Origin: Bradysia coprophila
Lineage: Eukaryota; Arthropoda; Insecta; Diptera; Sciaridae
Direction of reading: 5' to 3'
DNA: 64,000 bases
Assembly (NCBI RefSeq): GCF_014529535.1
Contig: NC_050738.1
Span: 4,162,588 to 4,226,587, forward strand
Part shown: positions 9,837-20,075 of the stretch, in pieces
How the letters are laid out: each line of letters begins with the position of its first letter
How positions within the stretch are numbered: the first letter of the stretch is position 1
The notes under the pieces: generated by a model
Databases searched by the model: none
Told to the model about the DNA's origin: nothing
The model's input: only the letters and a program-made list of their open reading frames with translations
Translations under genes and position numbers: made by a program

Positions 9837-11114
9837 CTACTGAATAATCGGTTGAGCTTGCATTGGATTGTCATAGTAATATGGATCGTAACCATTCGAT
9901 GCAACGATCGGCTTATAATTATTCAAATAGGCATTTCTTCGATTATGTTCGCTAGCGTGTACTTGGATACTAGACTCATGATGGCTATCGCTTGAATAGA
10001 TTTTCTTCAATGCAATTATCCCGGCAATGGTTAGGGCCACCTTGCTGATAATCAAAGCTTTTCCAGATATAAATGCTAACGCTTTTAATCCGAGCGGCCC
10101 GGCTATACCCATTGCTATGAGAATAATATTTGGTTTTCTTTAGATAAAAAGGTTCCGATTCATTGTAATAATTTGAAGGTTTTACCTGTTAGAAATGCCG
10201 CCATTGCGTACTCATGCAATTTTTTCTCTATGAAATGGTAAAAACGAAGGATCGGTTTAAAATATATATTCAGTTCAACTGGCAGTTTGAGCTTAATCAA
10301 GCTAATTTAATTGGTTAAAGGGAGTTAGTTGGGAGTTTGCGATTTGAAGCGTAAATAAATGGCACGACTAAATGAGGTGATTTTTTTTAGTTTAGGTGGA
10401 CCATTGAATCTATAAAATCCTCAATTTTCTTAATTTTTTTTTTGGTTCAATTAAATGAAAAATCGGGCACTGTATCCCTTTTAAGCATCTCTAAAAGTAA
10501 CTAAATAAAATCCAATTTACAATAGAAGCATAACCAAAGTGAAACAAACGTCGATTAATTATTGAAACCAATCTATTGGGAATAGCCCGAAACCATTGGT
10601 AAAGTAATTTCTCAAGCCTACCTTTCTTGTCGCGACTCTCGCTCATATCCAGTTTCAAAACGTGACTGCGCAAAAACTTATCCAATTTCGTCATCAGTTC
10701 CTTGTCAATGCCATTCAATTGATTCAACGATCGTTCATCCGCTATCGACGGAGTGTCCGCTTCGTCGGTGCTATTCTGTTTCTCCAGCATCACACCATCG
10801 AACAGTGTTATGGAATCCTGCGACATAATTCATTTTTTATATTAAAATAAACCATCACATCACTCTGGCGCATTATGTATTGATAGGAACTCAGTGGTCC
10901 TGGAACACACCTGATCGACTGCCTTGTTCAATGCAACTAATGCTTTCCCCTTTAAACAACCGGTAAAATCATCATTATCGTAACAGTCGTCGTACACTTT
11001 CTGTAACACCACAAAATCTGGACCCAGCCAACTGCTTCCACTACCTGCTGAAGCCGTCACACAAGTTACAATGGCAATAAGCACTGAACTTTTCACAAAA
11101 CCGCATCGAATCAT
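9837..11114 (-). CDS. Osiris family protein (DUF1676), four coding exons
   Basis: The exons on the minus strand are 11114-10911, 10817-10622, 10227-10186 and 10114-9837; phases 0, 1, 1 join without a break to 239 residues. Residues 1-24 are a signal peptide. Paired cysteines follow (DDCYDNDDFTGCLKGKAL), then an acidic middle exon, a Lys-rich linker (EKKLHEYAMAAFLT) and the hydrophobic core GLKALAFISGKALIISKVAL with IAGIIALKKIY, ending in a Tyr-rich tail. This order is typical of Osiris proteins, insect-specific secretory/endosomal membrane proteins linked to cuticle and sensory-hair patterning. The length is normal. AATAAA on this strand lies at 9724-9729. I cannot assign a specific Osi number. 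Two further copies of exons 3-4 lie downstream. Confidence 0.87.
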
Positions 11115-11258
11115 TTTTAACGAATAAATTAAACTTAAATTTAAACTAAATAGGTAAAACTAAACGGCGAATACGAATTCTCTCGCTGAACGAAGAAAAG
11201 AAATGTGAACGATCCGCTATCTCAATTAGAACTAAAGACAAATTGAAGATGCATCTGA

Positions 11259-11265
11259 CTTATAA
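11259..11265 (-). promoter_or_regulatory. TATA box of the Osiris gene
   Basis: TTTATAAG on the minus strand, about 145 bp before the Osiris start codon; a start site about 30 bp downstream would give a 5' leader of about 115 nt. Inferred from position and motif only. Confidence 0.45.
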
Positions 11266-11790
11266 ATGCCACTAAATGCTCTGCTTGCTATATTGGTAAT
11301 CTAGTTAATACATTAATGCTGTGCATAAATTTGTGCATCACGTGTGTTCATATCCGCAAAACAATTGCTCCACAATCTGACTAACCAACATTTTTTCCAC
11401 TTGAATATTTTATTTAATAATTTTTTGTGTTCGTTTTCGGAAAATGTATTCTACATCTATTGTTGTGCGTTGTTCATATTGAATTTATGATGGACCGATT
11501 ATACTGCGATGGAGGCATGTTTATGTGATGATGGTGAAAGAAGTTACAAGTCAGACATACTATCCTACTGTTTGATTAAGCATCGTATTTTTCTAAATGG
11601 GCTAAGAATCGATAAACAACTAACTACCAGGGCGGTTTCATCTGTTGTCGACAGCTTAGCAAAAATCAACTATGAGATTTTTGATCAACCGGTCGAAAAT
11701 ATCAAAAGAAGTAGCAGATTCGGTAACTACTAGTGATGTATGTGCAAGGTTAAGACTATATATACCTTCGTATAGAATAGGTGATCATCA
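11266..11790. other. Intergenic, part of a local direct repeat
   Basis: No gene supported. AAAAGAAGTAGCAGATTCGG at 11704 recurs at about 12039, with neighbouring sequence (TCAACC-GT-GAAAAT, GGTAACTACTA-TGATGTA) also shared, so about 65 bp is directly duplicated on either side of the MITE at 11798-12002. Confidence 0.5.
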
Positions 11791-11797
11791 GTGATAT

Positions 11798-12002
11798 CAC
11801 AGCACTGCTCCTTAGCATGAACACTAAATTGACAAGTGTCAAATCTTTGGAGGCTTTAGTGATAAGAGCTACCACTTACGATTGTTTGTATTGTATGTTT
11901 TAATTCACATATACAATATACATATACAAAAGAAATGCAGTGCCTACTGTGATTTCATCAGCCTCCGAATATTTTGTATGTTCATGCTCGTGCAGGGCTG
12001 TG
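11798..12002. mobile_element. 205-bp MITE with 7-bp target duplication
   Basis: Ends CACAGCACTGCTCC and GCAGGGCTGTG are inverted repeats; the element is flanked by GTGATAT at 11791-11797 and 12003-12009. Internal sequence (TAGCATGAAC, GGAGGCTTTAGTGA-AAGAGCTACC, GCAGTGCCTACTGTGATTTCATCA) matches the copy at 29823-30034 in the opposite orientation. Confidence 0.8.
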
Positions 12003-12009
12003 GTGATAT

Positions 12010-13540
12010 TTATCAACCCGTTGAAAATACATTGAACAAAAGAAGTAGCAGATTCGGTAACTACTACTGATGTATTGAATAGGTGATTATCAGTGATATT
12101 CTCTCCTTCATATATCGTGATATTCTCATTTCATGAAGCACACACTCTGAATACTTCACTCCCTGTAACATTATTTTGTCTTCAAAATTGCATTCTATCG
12201 CACAAATTGCTCAATAAATGCTAGACTAGACTACCTTCTTGATTGACTCCTTATCGACATTCGATTTTCTATAATCTACTCCACGAAAATCGGTCTCACC
12301 CACATTAAAAGTTTTTTTAGACAAATGGAGAGCTGCTGTTAACTTTTAGACTAGGTCAAAATCGTTTTTGATGTCGTGTCGAATTTTCCACGATTCAAAT
12401 TATGTACATTTCCTGATCCGCAAGTTCTAATTTCTTTAAACTTTTTTTTTTGTTGAGTTGAATCATCTCATTTATCATTCCCAACGTACGGTTCTCAGAG
12501 TTTACTGTAACTGGAAATTGAACTTATTCAGAAAATAATTGAAAAAAAAATTCTTGCAAGAGAAATGAGTGTTGAGAGTTTGAGCATTGCTAATGCAAGC
12601 AGAAGAAAAAATTGCATCAAACACATAACAACAAGTGCAACTATTCATGACATGAAAATAAATAAAATTGAAATTTGATTGAATAAATCATAAAGGCGTA
12701 AAGGCATGACGCTCATGATCATATAATAATAATAGGTTGATGATTTTATGGCCATTTATCGTGTTTGTTGGTTATTAAAAAAATATTTAATTTGGTTTGC
12801 TGATAATAATTTTCGAATTTTGTATCAGGGAAAATATTTGGTTGCGGTCAAATCTTTTGTAGGGCAAATTCACTTGTGAAAAAGCAAAATGTAGGTTTTC
12901 TACGGAAAATCAATTAAAATCAAATAAAGATTGGTCATTCGTTCAACATCTTAATTAAGATCTAGAAAATCAGACTTATTCTTTACACGATCACCAGTGA
13001 AAGCGAGGGAGAAAGTTTGCATTTCGTTTCAAAGAAAATGTTCCCTACCATGTCCGTGCTTCGGCTTCCGGAGGACTTCTTTTAATCGAAGAAACTAAAT
13101 CCATTCTCAACAACGAGTTTAAATCTTCTAATGGGTCAACTGTGTCGCGGAGTAATTTGGATGTTCTGAAGGTTCTGAAGACACTCACGGAAATGGCTAG
13201 CACTTAAACTTGAACCTCGTTTTGAACATACCATAAAACAATTTAACTAGGTATTTAAAAGGGACCTGGCTGGCATCACTGAGGTAAATTTAAGTAAATT
13301 TACCACAGTGTTGCCAGCACATTTCCTTCCAAATGACCGCACTCGTTATAAACTCAGATCTGAATCTGTTTTTTCAGATGTTCGTTAGACCATCTACTAC
13401 TAGATGTTATGTATGAAAATTGTGTTAGGATAGTAAAAGTAGGTAAAATGGTAAGCAGCTAGAATTGTGTAACTCGGTCACGAAAACCATGAACAAAATA
13501 AGTAACATTCGAAACGAAGTCACACTTCTTCTCAAGGCTT
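12010..13540. other. Intergenic, no gene seen
   Basis: AT-rich, with homopolymer runs and no frame of note. A segment around 13020-13210 is less AT-rich but has no convincing protein or splice structure. Confidence 0.45.
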
Positions 13541-13542
13541 CG

Positions 13543-13558
13543 TATAAATCGTATAAAA
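13543..13558 (+). promoter_or_regulatory. TATA box(es) for the small secreted protein gene
   Basis: TATAAAT at 13543 and TATAAAA at 13552 lie 88-103 bp before the start codon at 13646, a normal distance for a short-leader insect gene. Confidence 0.5.
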
Positions 13559-13645
13559 ATGAACTCGAAACATCGGAACAATTTCATTATTTTCGTGAAC
13601 TTTAGTTTGAATTGCAATTAGAGCAAAACGTCATCACCATCCATC

Positions 13646-13993
13646 ATGTGCAGACGGTTGTTTTTGTTAATATTAATCATTTCCTTTTGTACCATAATCA
13701 GTGCCGGTTGGGTCGAAGTGGAAAAAGATGAATTAAAGATAGCAGAACGAAAGATCGAAGCTCTGCTAAAACTACTTGGCAGCGAACGAGATATGGTAAT
13801 AAAATTGACGAAACTGAAACGAGTACAGAAAAACGAATCCAAAGGGAACACTACGTGCCAACTTACTCTAATCGCCAATTTCTTGGGATGGGATCGGGAT
13901 TGCGTGGCGACAATCGTCGATGTTGGTAATTATCAAAATTTGTATCTGAAATGCGGACCACTGTTCCAGTTTGACTTGAATCGGATTCTTTGA
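13646..13993 (+). CDS. Small secreted protein, unrecognised
   Basis: A single-exon gene of 115 residues. Residues 1-20 are a clear signal peptide (basic start MCRRLF, a Leu/Ile core, ending SAG). The mature part starts with a charged amphipathic helix (about residues 24-66, rich in Glu, Lys and Leu), followed by a neutral C-terminal part with three cysteines (CQLTL, RDC, KCGP) and one N-glycosylation motif (NES or NTT). A TATA box lies about 90 bp upstream and AATAAA at 14002-14007, 9 bp after the stop, which together support a real transcription unit. I do not recognise the family. An odd number of mature cysteines leaves one unpaired or suggests dimerisation. Possible roles (odorant carrier, venom or saliva component, immune peptide) are not supported by any motif. 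Confidence 0.7.
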   Translation: MCRRLFLLILIISFCTIISAGWVEVEKDELKIAERKIEALLKLLGSERDMVIKLTKLKRVQKNESKGNTTCQLTLIANFLGWDRDCVATIVDVGNYQNLYLKCGPLFQFDLNRIL

Positions 13994-14251
13994 TATGTTT
14001 TAATAAACGAAATTGTTCAACTCTCTAATAAGTCGAAACAATCATTGAATTAAAAAGCAAGAAGAATCGTCATCGTTGGATTCAGTAGCGTGACATCTCT
14101 TCAAAAACCTTATCACAATAGTTATTTATGTAACAAGAATCGTATGGAGGTATATTATCACACTAGATGACAGACATACAACGTTTTATGCAATGAAGAA
14201 AATCTAATAAATACCGATGGTAATCTTAGTGTGACTTCAGTAACATATTGC

Positions 14252-14311
14252 TTTTATCGTACTAGTGCGATAAAACCACTTGCAAATCCTTTATCGCACT
14301 TGTGCGATAAA
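14252..14311. repeat. Two tandem TTTATCG...CGATAAA dyads
   Basis: TTTATCGTACTAGTGCGATAAA and TTTATCGCACTTGTGCGATAAA lie 16 bp apart. Each is a near-perfect 22-bp palindrome. They could be protein-binding sites or ends of a repeat; no gene is attached. Confidence 0.5.
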
Positions 14312-14407
14312 ATACGGTCATACGACATTGCACACAGGCGGCGTAAGTTACAAATATCATCACTGAATTGCATAAATAGTTCTTGTCGTGACTCATGCAC
14401 ACCCCAT

Positions 14408-14650
14408 TTGGTGCAAGGCTGTAAACTTGGGGAGGTCACGCAGATCGCCATTTTATTAGATACGCGAGAACACACCACTTCTGATGATTTTACATGTAAA
14501 AATAATTCACCACATCATCAAGGAGACGATAATCATCACAGGAGGTGAATTTTTGTATGAAATCGGCCATTTTATCATCAACTGTGGTGTGTCACCCGCG
14601 TATCTGTATCTGCGTGACCTCCACAAAGTTTACAGCCTTGATTTGGTGCT
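14408..14650. repeat. Inverted-repeat element, ~70-bp arms
   Basis: CAAGGCTGTAAACTTGGGG and GGTCACGCAGATC on the left pair with GATCTGCGTGACC-like and AAAGTTTACAGCCTTG sequence on the right, with extra pairing inside (CACACCAC with GTGGTGTG). The AAGGCTGTAAACTT end also occurs in the small element at 28020-28088. Confidence 0.65.
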
Positions 14651-15125
14651 CTTCCTAAGCTTAGGTTAACAGCCTACGGCCTAAAAATGAAACACTGTTT
14701 TTGGTATAGTGTAGTAGATAACGCAATTTTTCGTAGAAACGTTTACAAGTGTCATCAACTGCTTGGATCTCCCCCCAAAACACTATTGTATTCTAACAAG
14801 TAGAGCGATTAGAGGCATCAGAATTTATAATCCTGCGCCTCGTCTGGTATGAAGTGTTCTTAGGAGAGGTTGAAGCAGTTGATGTTTCGTAAAAGTTTGG
14901 ACTTACATCGACTGCCTTCAGTATTACATGAAAAGCGAAAAGGTATTTGAAGTGACCTACGTTCATAGAGGAACGTTGAAAAAAATGTGTTTCAAAAAGG
15001 CCTTACCTATCAAAGCTCTCTATAAACGTCGCCTTCCGAGCGTTAACTTCCTATTTCACTTCAACGAGGACTTGTCACGATAAAGAACCAGGGAAATTTT
15101 GAATTTAGTTGGCTAATGGTTCTAA
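14651..15125. other. Intergenic, no gene seen
   Basis: No frame or structure worth reporting up to the MITE target site at 15119-15125. Confidence 0.4.
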
Positions 15126-15270
15126 CGAGGCACTTCAAGCAAAGGTGATCAAAGTCGACAGCTGCCAAACAGAGAACTATTTTGTATTTTTAAATGATTT
15201 TTTAGTGTTTTTCAGTAGTGTCAAGTTACGATACGCTATTTAGAGTACCACTGATGCTTGAAGTGCGTTG
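15126..15270. mobile_element. CAACGCACTTCAAGC MITE family, copy 1
   Basis: A 145-bp element with ends related to CAACGCACTTCAAGC, flanked by perfect 7-bp target duplications GTTCTAA (15119-15125 and 15271-15277). The interior shares GACAGCTGCCAAA-AGAG-ACTATTTTGTAT and CTATTTAGAGTACCACT with copies at 19907-20068 and 33466-33627. Its left end is the most diverged. Confidence 0.85.
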
Positions 15271-15550
15271 GTTCTAATCAAGAAATATTTTGCGAAATCA
15301 AAAATTTCTTACAATTTCTTAGAATTTCTCAAATATAAATCAGTCCATGATCCTCACCAAAATCTACTGACTTTGTTCTATTTGAACCGTCTCCACCGTC
15401 CATCGAAATCATAAACAGAAATTGTTACGCGTCGTCAGTTCGAATTCGTTCGTAGAATCCCGGTCAAATTTTGGTTATTTTTTTTGTGGGTCGCTGTCGT
15501 TGGCGTAGTCGGAGTAAACAAAACTGTCAAATAAAATCCATCATCACTCA

Positions 15551-15717
15551 GGGGCCGTTCATAAATTACGTAACGCAAGAGGGGGGAGGGGGGGGTATGA
15601 GGCAAGCGTTACGGTTCTAACAAAATTGGGTCAAACTTGACCCTTTTAGCGTTACAGACCCGGGGGGGGGGTCTGAAAAATGTTGATTTTTGCGTTACGT
15701 AATTTATGAACGGCCCC
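15551..15717. mobile_element. GGGGCCGTTCATAAATTACG palindromic MITE
   Basis: Terminal inverted repeats of about 27 bp (GGGGCCGTTCATAAATTACG, continuing TAACGC) surround G- and C-rich tracts and a GCGTTACGG core; flanked by TCA on both sides (15548-15550 and 15718-15720). This end sequence is of a type I recall as widespread in animal genomes. It lies about 80 bp upstream of the methyltransferase gene start. Confidence 0.85.
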
Positions 15718-15799
15718 TCACTACCTCTCACTATTTCAAGAAATAAACAAACTTGAAAAACAGTTGGAACGTGTCCAGAAAAGAATATTGATTCTCAGG

Positions 15800-16561
15800 A
15801 TGGATTGTGATAACAGTAAACCTAAGCCTAATGAGGACGAACAACACAAAGACGCCGGCTCAGCACAATACGGAAATTTCATCAACTATTATCAATTCAA
15901 TTCAGCGGAGAAGCGTATAGATTTGCTACCTGATTCCATTTGGAAACGCAGTTCGTCTGGTTCTTCTCCTATCAACGACAACAGATATATCGTACTGGAT
16001 ATCGGATGCAATGCTGGTAACTTAACTCAAATCCTCTATGAATACCTGGTACAACACACCGGACAGAATGTACACATCCTAGGAATAGACATCGATCCCC
16101 TACTGATCGACCGATGCATACAACACAATCAGCACGGAGCTAATGTCAAATATGAATGTTGGAATATCATGGAACACAGCCGAGAAGACAGTCTCACCGA
16201 TTACCTGAAGCAATTTGGCCGAACTCGCTTCGATGCAGTCTTTTCTCTGTCGTTGACAATGTGGATTCATCTCAACAATGGTGATTCTGGCCTGCAATCC
16301 TTTTTGGAGAAAATAAGCAATCTGGGAAACTTGCTGGTAGTGGAACCACAACCGTGGAAATGCTACTTAACCGCCATGAAGAGAATGCGTCGATCTGGGA
16401 AAACGTTCGAACGGTTCAAAGAGCTGACGGTGAGAAATGATGTGGAAGAATGGATTCAATCGACACTGGTAAGGGATGACGTGTTTAGAGTGATTTTTCA
16501 AACAACACCGACTCAGTGGAACCGAAAGATATGTTTTTATGAACGAATAAACGAAAGATAG
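15800..16561 (+). CDS. BCDIN3D-like RNA 5'-monophosphate methyltransferase
   Basis: A single exon of 253 residues starting at ATG 15800; the frame is open further upstream but only from non-ATG codons. It is a Bin3-domain S-adenosylmethionine methyltransferase. Visible motifs are the substrate-side FINYYQFN (about residues 26-33), SAM motif I VLDIGCNAGNLT (about 66-77), the acidic GIDIDPLLIDRC, FDAVFSLSLTMWIHLNNGD and the signature LLVVEPQPWKCY. The short N-terminus and this spacing match BCDIN3D rather than the much longer 7SK capping enzyme (MePCE/Bin3). Human BCDIN3D O-methylates the 5' monophosphate of tRNA-His and some precursor microRNAs; that role here is inferred from family. The gene is convergent with NUFIP1, with about 500 bp between the stops. 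A palindromic MITE lies just upstream. Confidence 0.9.
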   Translation: MDCDNSKPKPNEDEQHKDAGSAQYGNFINYYQFNSAEKRIDLLPDSIWKRSSSGSSPINDNRYIVLDIGCNAGNLTQILYEYLVQHTGQNVHILGIDIDPLLIDRCIQHNQHGANVKYECWNIMEHSREDSLTDYLKQFGRTRFDAVFSLSLTMWIHLNNGDSGLQSFLEKISNLGNLLVVEPQPWKCYLTAMKRMRRSGKTFERFKELTVRNDVEEWIQSTLVRDDVFRVIFQTTPTQWNRKICFYERINER

Positions 16562-17056
16562 CAGAGAATCGATCTGTGTGTCGCTAAATTTATTTCTTAG
16601 GATTTTCTATAAGATCCAGTGAGCCAGAAGTGGAAGGGATGCACGCACAGAGCCAGCGGTACAAAGTCTCGCCACTTCATCAAAAAAAACTAGAGAATTT
16701 TCTCAAGTGGTCGACATTATCGATGAATGGGTGAGTTTCACAACTGTAGAAAACAAGGAATGTTACATACGTTCGTCCGTACATCGATAAAATTGGAGTA
16801 TGTGGATTGACTGTACGAAGATGAAAAAGATGTTCCAAGTCAGTCACATGGTCAGTCCATTTGCGATGGTTTCTGTAGTATGTCACTTGATGAGCAGAAA
16901 ATTAAGTGTGAGAATTACACCAGTCAGAAACAAAAAAAAACGATGAAAATAGGTCGGGTGAGCCTAGAGTCTGCCCACTGGATCATCGTACTTTTTGGAG
17001 GGAAGTGGACACACGAAACAAAATCTTCAAATGCTTTTTACATTGATATCAATGAT

Positions 17057-18681
17057 TTATTCAATAGTCGACGTAGCCACCGGCTTCTGACCAACTCCAA
17101 AAAAATTCTCTTTCACAACATGCCGTACACACTGCAACAAAACATTTCTCTCGTGTCGGATTTCGTTTTGAAGCAGTTTCTCCAGCATCGTATTCTGATT
17201 TCTGTATTTCTTCGACAGGTCCATAACAGTAGGCCTCTTCGACAGCCGCTTATCCAAGACTTTTGGCTTTGTTCTTCGATTAACAACTTTTGCGGCTTCT
17301 AGCGGTGGTAAAGAATCGACGTCCGATTCCATTTTTAGAATACGTTCTTCGCTAGGCAATTCATCCATGTCGTTGTCGTCGTCAACGGTCTGAACAGAGC
17401 TTTCGGGTAACTCAGGATCGCAGATCATGTCGTCGGCATTATCTTCATAGGACAAATCTTCTCTGCATTTATCCACAACAGAACTTTGTTCATTCGACAC
17501 CACTTCGACTTCAGTGCTGCAAGTATCTGCAACAGAATCACTTTGTGACTTAACTGTCGATGTAAGTGTCGTGACTGGGCTATCCATATCGTCGGAGGAT
17601 TCTTCATCTTCCGAAAATGATTCACTCGAGTTCGAGTCTGACTCGTACGCTCCCAGCAGACTAGATAGAGCATTTTTCGGTTGTACTTCCTTTCGTTTTT
17701 TATAGTTTTTCAGATGAGAAGTTCCTCGAAACATTGGAAGTCCATTGTTGCTGACGTCTTCGACGTTTTCGTTTTTATCACATTCACCAGCCGGCTCTTC
17801 AACAATTTTAACGACCTTTTTGTTAGGACGGCGACGTTTCTTCCTCCCTTCTCTGCCTTTCTTTTGCGAATTTGCTTCTCCCTTTGGTTCTGTTGCAGCA
17901 CGATTTCCATCTGTTGTTGCCGCACGATTGCTATCTGTCGAATTATTGTTACATCGTCTACGATCTGACTGTCGACCAAATCTCGCCTTGGAATCGTTCA
18001 ATTTCTCGCCTCGCTTATTTCTCTCCTCCTGCATCTGTTGTCGCAGTTCAACGTTTTCTTTTGTCGGATATCGTTTTCGACGTTCCTCCCTCCACTTCTG
18101 TATATCTTCTGGTGTATCCAGATTCTTCAAGCGCTCGTACAGTCCGGTGCTATGCTGCATGGTGATATGCTTGCTGACAATCATTTCATGTCCTTCGAAC
18201 TTACATCCGTCGATGCCACATTTTTGATGTTGACTTTTATGTTCATGTAACAAGTCTAGCGAACGGAAGTCTCTGTCACAAGGTTCGCACCAAAATTCAC
18301 GAGATCCTGGCGATCGTTGAGGTCCTCTCGGACGATTATCATTGTTGAAGTTATTCTGGTATCGTGGAACCGAGTCCTTCGGACGATTGTGGTTGTTAAA
18401 CGTTTTGTGGTGGACAGCCGAACGGGGTTGTGAACGATTGACTTTAAAGTGTGCATATGAAGCTAGGTGCTTGGGAGGTATAGTTGTCCCTGCAAGAGAA
18501 TAATCCCATAAGAGGATGATAACATGAAGCAAATTGAGACTGTACCTCGTGGACCAAACATTGGTGGTGGCTGTAAATGACTCGGTTGTAGCATACCTGC
18601 TGGCGAGAATGGACAAGGCAATTTCTTGGCAGGCATCGTTTCGGATTTACTTTGAGGCACAAGAAAATTGTTGTCTGTCAT
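17057..18681 (-). CDS. NUFIP1: NUFIP1-like snoRNP assembly factor
   Basis: Two coding exons on the minus strand, 18681-18546 and 18489-17057, separated by a 56-bp intron (GTACAG...TTGCAG), giving 522 residues. The N-terminus is Pro-rich. A single C2H2 zinc finger (FWCEPCDRDF...HEHKSQH, about residues 115-140) is followed by a CGIDGC...HITMQH cysteine/histidine segment and the NUFIP1 core motif DIQKWREERRKRYPT. Lys/Arg-rich nuclear-localisation stretches, a Ser/Asp/Glu-rich disordered region and a conserved-looking C-terminal helix (KRPTVMDLSKKYRNQNTMLE...) follow. In other animals NUFIP1 is a nuclear RNA-binding protein that helps HSP90/R2TP assemble box C/D snoRNPs, and it also serves as a ribosome autophagy receptor. 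The large reading frames antisense to it (for example 17745-18227) are shadows. Confidence 0.9.
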
Positions 18682-18856
18682 TGTGTGTTTGTCCTTTTTT
18701 TATTCAGAAATCAAACCTCAAAGCAAAACGCACATTTCAAAATAAAAAAAAATGTTTTTGACGTTTTGCTTGACAACAACAACAACAAGCATTCCGAATT
18801 TCGGACTAAATGTCCCAGTGGATTTTTTTAAGAATATCATGGCCGCACGGTTTATA

Positions 18857-18954
18857 AGCGGTCGTGACGCAAGTTCACTACCAAAAAAGTTAACTTTTTT
18901 TGGGGACGACGTTAGTAAGCGGTCGTGACGCAGGTCCACTACCAAAAACCTTAA
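18857..18954. repeat. ~40-bp direct repeat
   Basis: AAGCGGTCGTGACGCAAGTTC at 18857 and AAGCGGTCGTGACGCAGGTC at about 18917, each followed by CACTACCAAAAA and a TTAA-containing tail; two tandem copies about 60 bp apart upstream of the NUFIP1 start. Confidence 0.6.
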
Positions 18955-19283
18955 AAAAAATCGGGGATGGTGGAGCATATTTACAGCGGTTTTTTTACTT
19001 CTTCCCACTGTCTCCAATGACCCTAAAACCTGGACATTTGAATTTTTTTTAAATCCGTTTATTATCCTAATCTAGGATATCCATATGAGTTATCACACGT
19101 GAAAAACGGTTAAGATTTATCCGAGATATTGAATTTCAAAATCTTGAATTTTGTTTGAAAATAAGCAAAATTTCGTATTTTCAGACAAATTCACTATGTT
19201 AGCTTAGTCAATGAACGTCAACACAAGGTACGGTCGAATGTCAAACTTTGCATGTAGCGGAGGTTTGTATGAACAGACCATAC

Positions 19284-19353
19284 CTGGTTTATACTTTCAT
19301 TGAGTTTAGTTAGTTAGAATCAATGAAAGTATACTCTATAGGTATGGTCTAAT
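19284..19353. repeat. Inverted repeat
   Basis: CCATACCTGGTTTATACTTTC and GAAAGTATACTCTATAGGTATGG are complementary, with more distant shared parts (GTATGGTC, TGTATGAAGCGGAGG) outside, suggesting a foldback of about 200 bp from 19190 to 19395. The rest of 18955-19906 has no gene. Confidence 0.5.
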
Positions 19354-19906
19354 GTGAAAATTTGTATGAAGCGGAGGAAATAGCGATTTCATCTAAACAA
19401 ACTCTCTCAATAAAAATCATTGAAAGGTGAGTTTTTATGCTATTTCCTCCTGTTTGTATGGACAGTCTTCATAGAAATTCCATATAAAAGACAATTTGTG
19501 TATGTGTTTGTGAGAAATTGTATAATCGTGAAATGATTTGTGTGTGAGAGGATGGTTGCGATGACGGATGGATGCTGGTGTGAGTGTTGGGAGTAGAAGA
19601 CAGTGGCAATAATGAAGATGTTTGGCAGTTGGAATTTACTGTTTCAATTATGGATTTGGGATTATTTTAGGTTTAACGGGGCATTGAGCATTGGTTTCTT
19701 CGGCAAAGTCGCCGAGTTTTGGGAGTAGAAGACAAATGTCAGCCAGTTGAAATCTACTGTTTCAATTATGGATTTGGGCAAGGTAAATATAGGGAGGAGG
19801 TTATGCCATATGTCAGATGTGCGGTGACACGAAAGTTCGATACAAACGCCGCGCCATCTAATTCCTTCGTTGAAAGCAAAAAATGGAATAGAAAGTCGGG
19901 CCATAA

Positions 19907-20068
19907 CAACGCACTCCAAGCAAAAGTGCTATTAATGACAGCTGCCAAATAGAGTACTATTTTGTATGAAATTTTATCCCCACTCTTTTTACAGTGTAAA
20001 ATTTTGTATGAAGCACTGTCAAGTTTCAGTACCCTATTTAGAGTACCACTTTTGCTTGAAGTGCGTTG
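19907..20068. mobile_element. CAACGCACTTCAAGC MITE family, copy 2
   Basis: 162 bp with terminal inverted repeats CAACGCACTCCAAGCAAAAG and its mirror, flanked by perfect 7-bp duplications GCCATAA (19900-19906 and 20069-20075). Same length as the copy at 33466-33627. Confidence 0.9.
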
Positions 20069-20075
20069 GCCATAA

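Noticed and set aside
16880-18250. Several plus-strand frames of 70-160 codons
   Set aside because: Antisense shadows of the NUFIP1 exon; codon pattern and family motifs support the minus strand.
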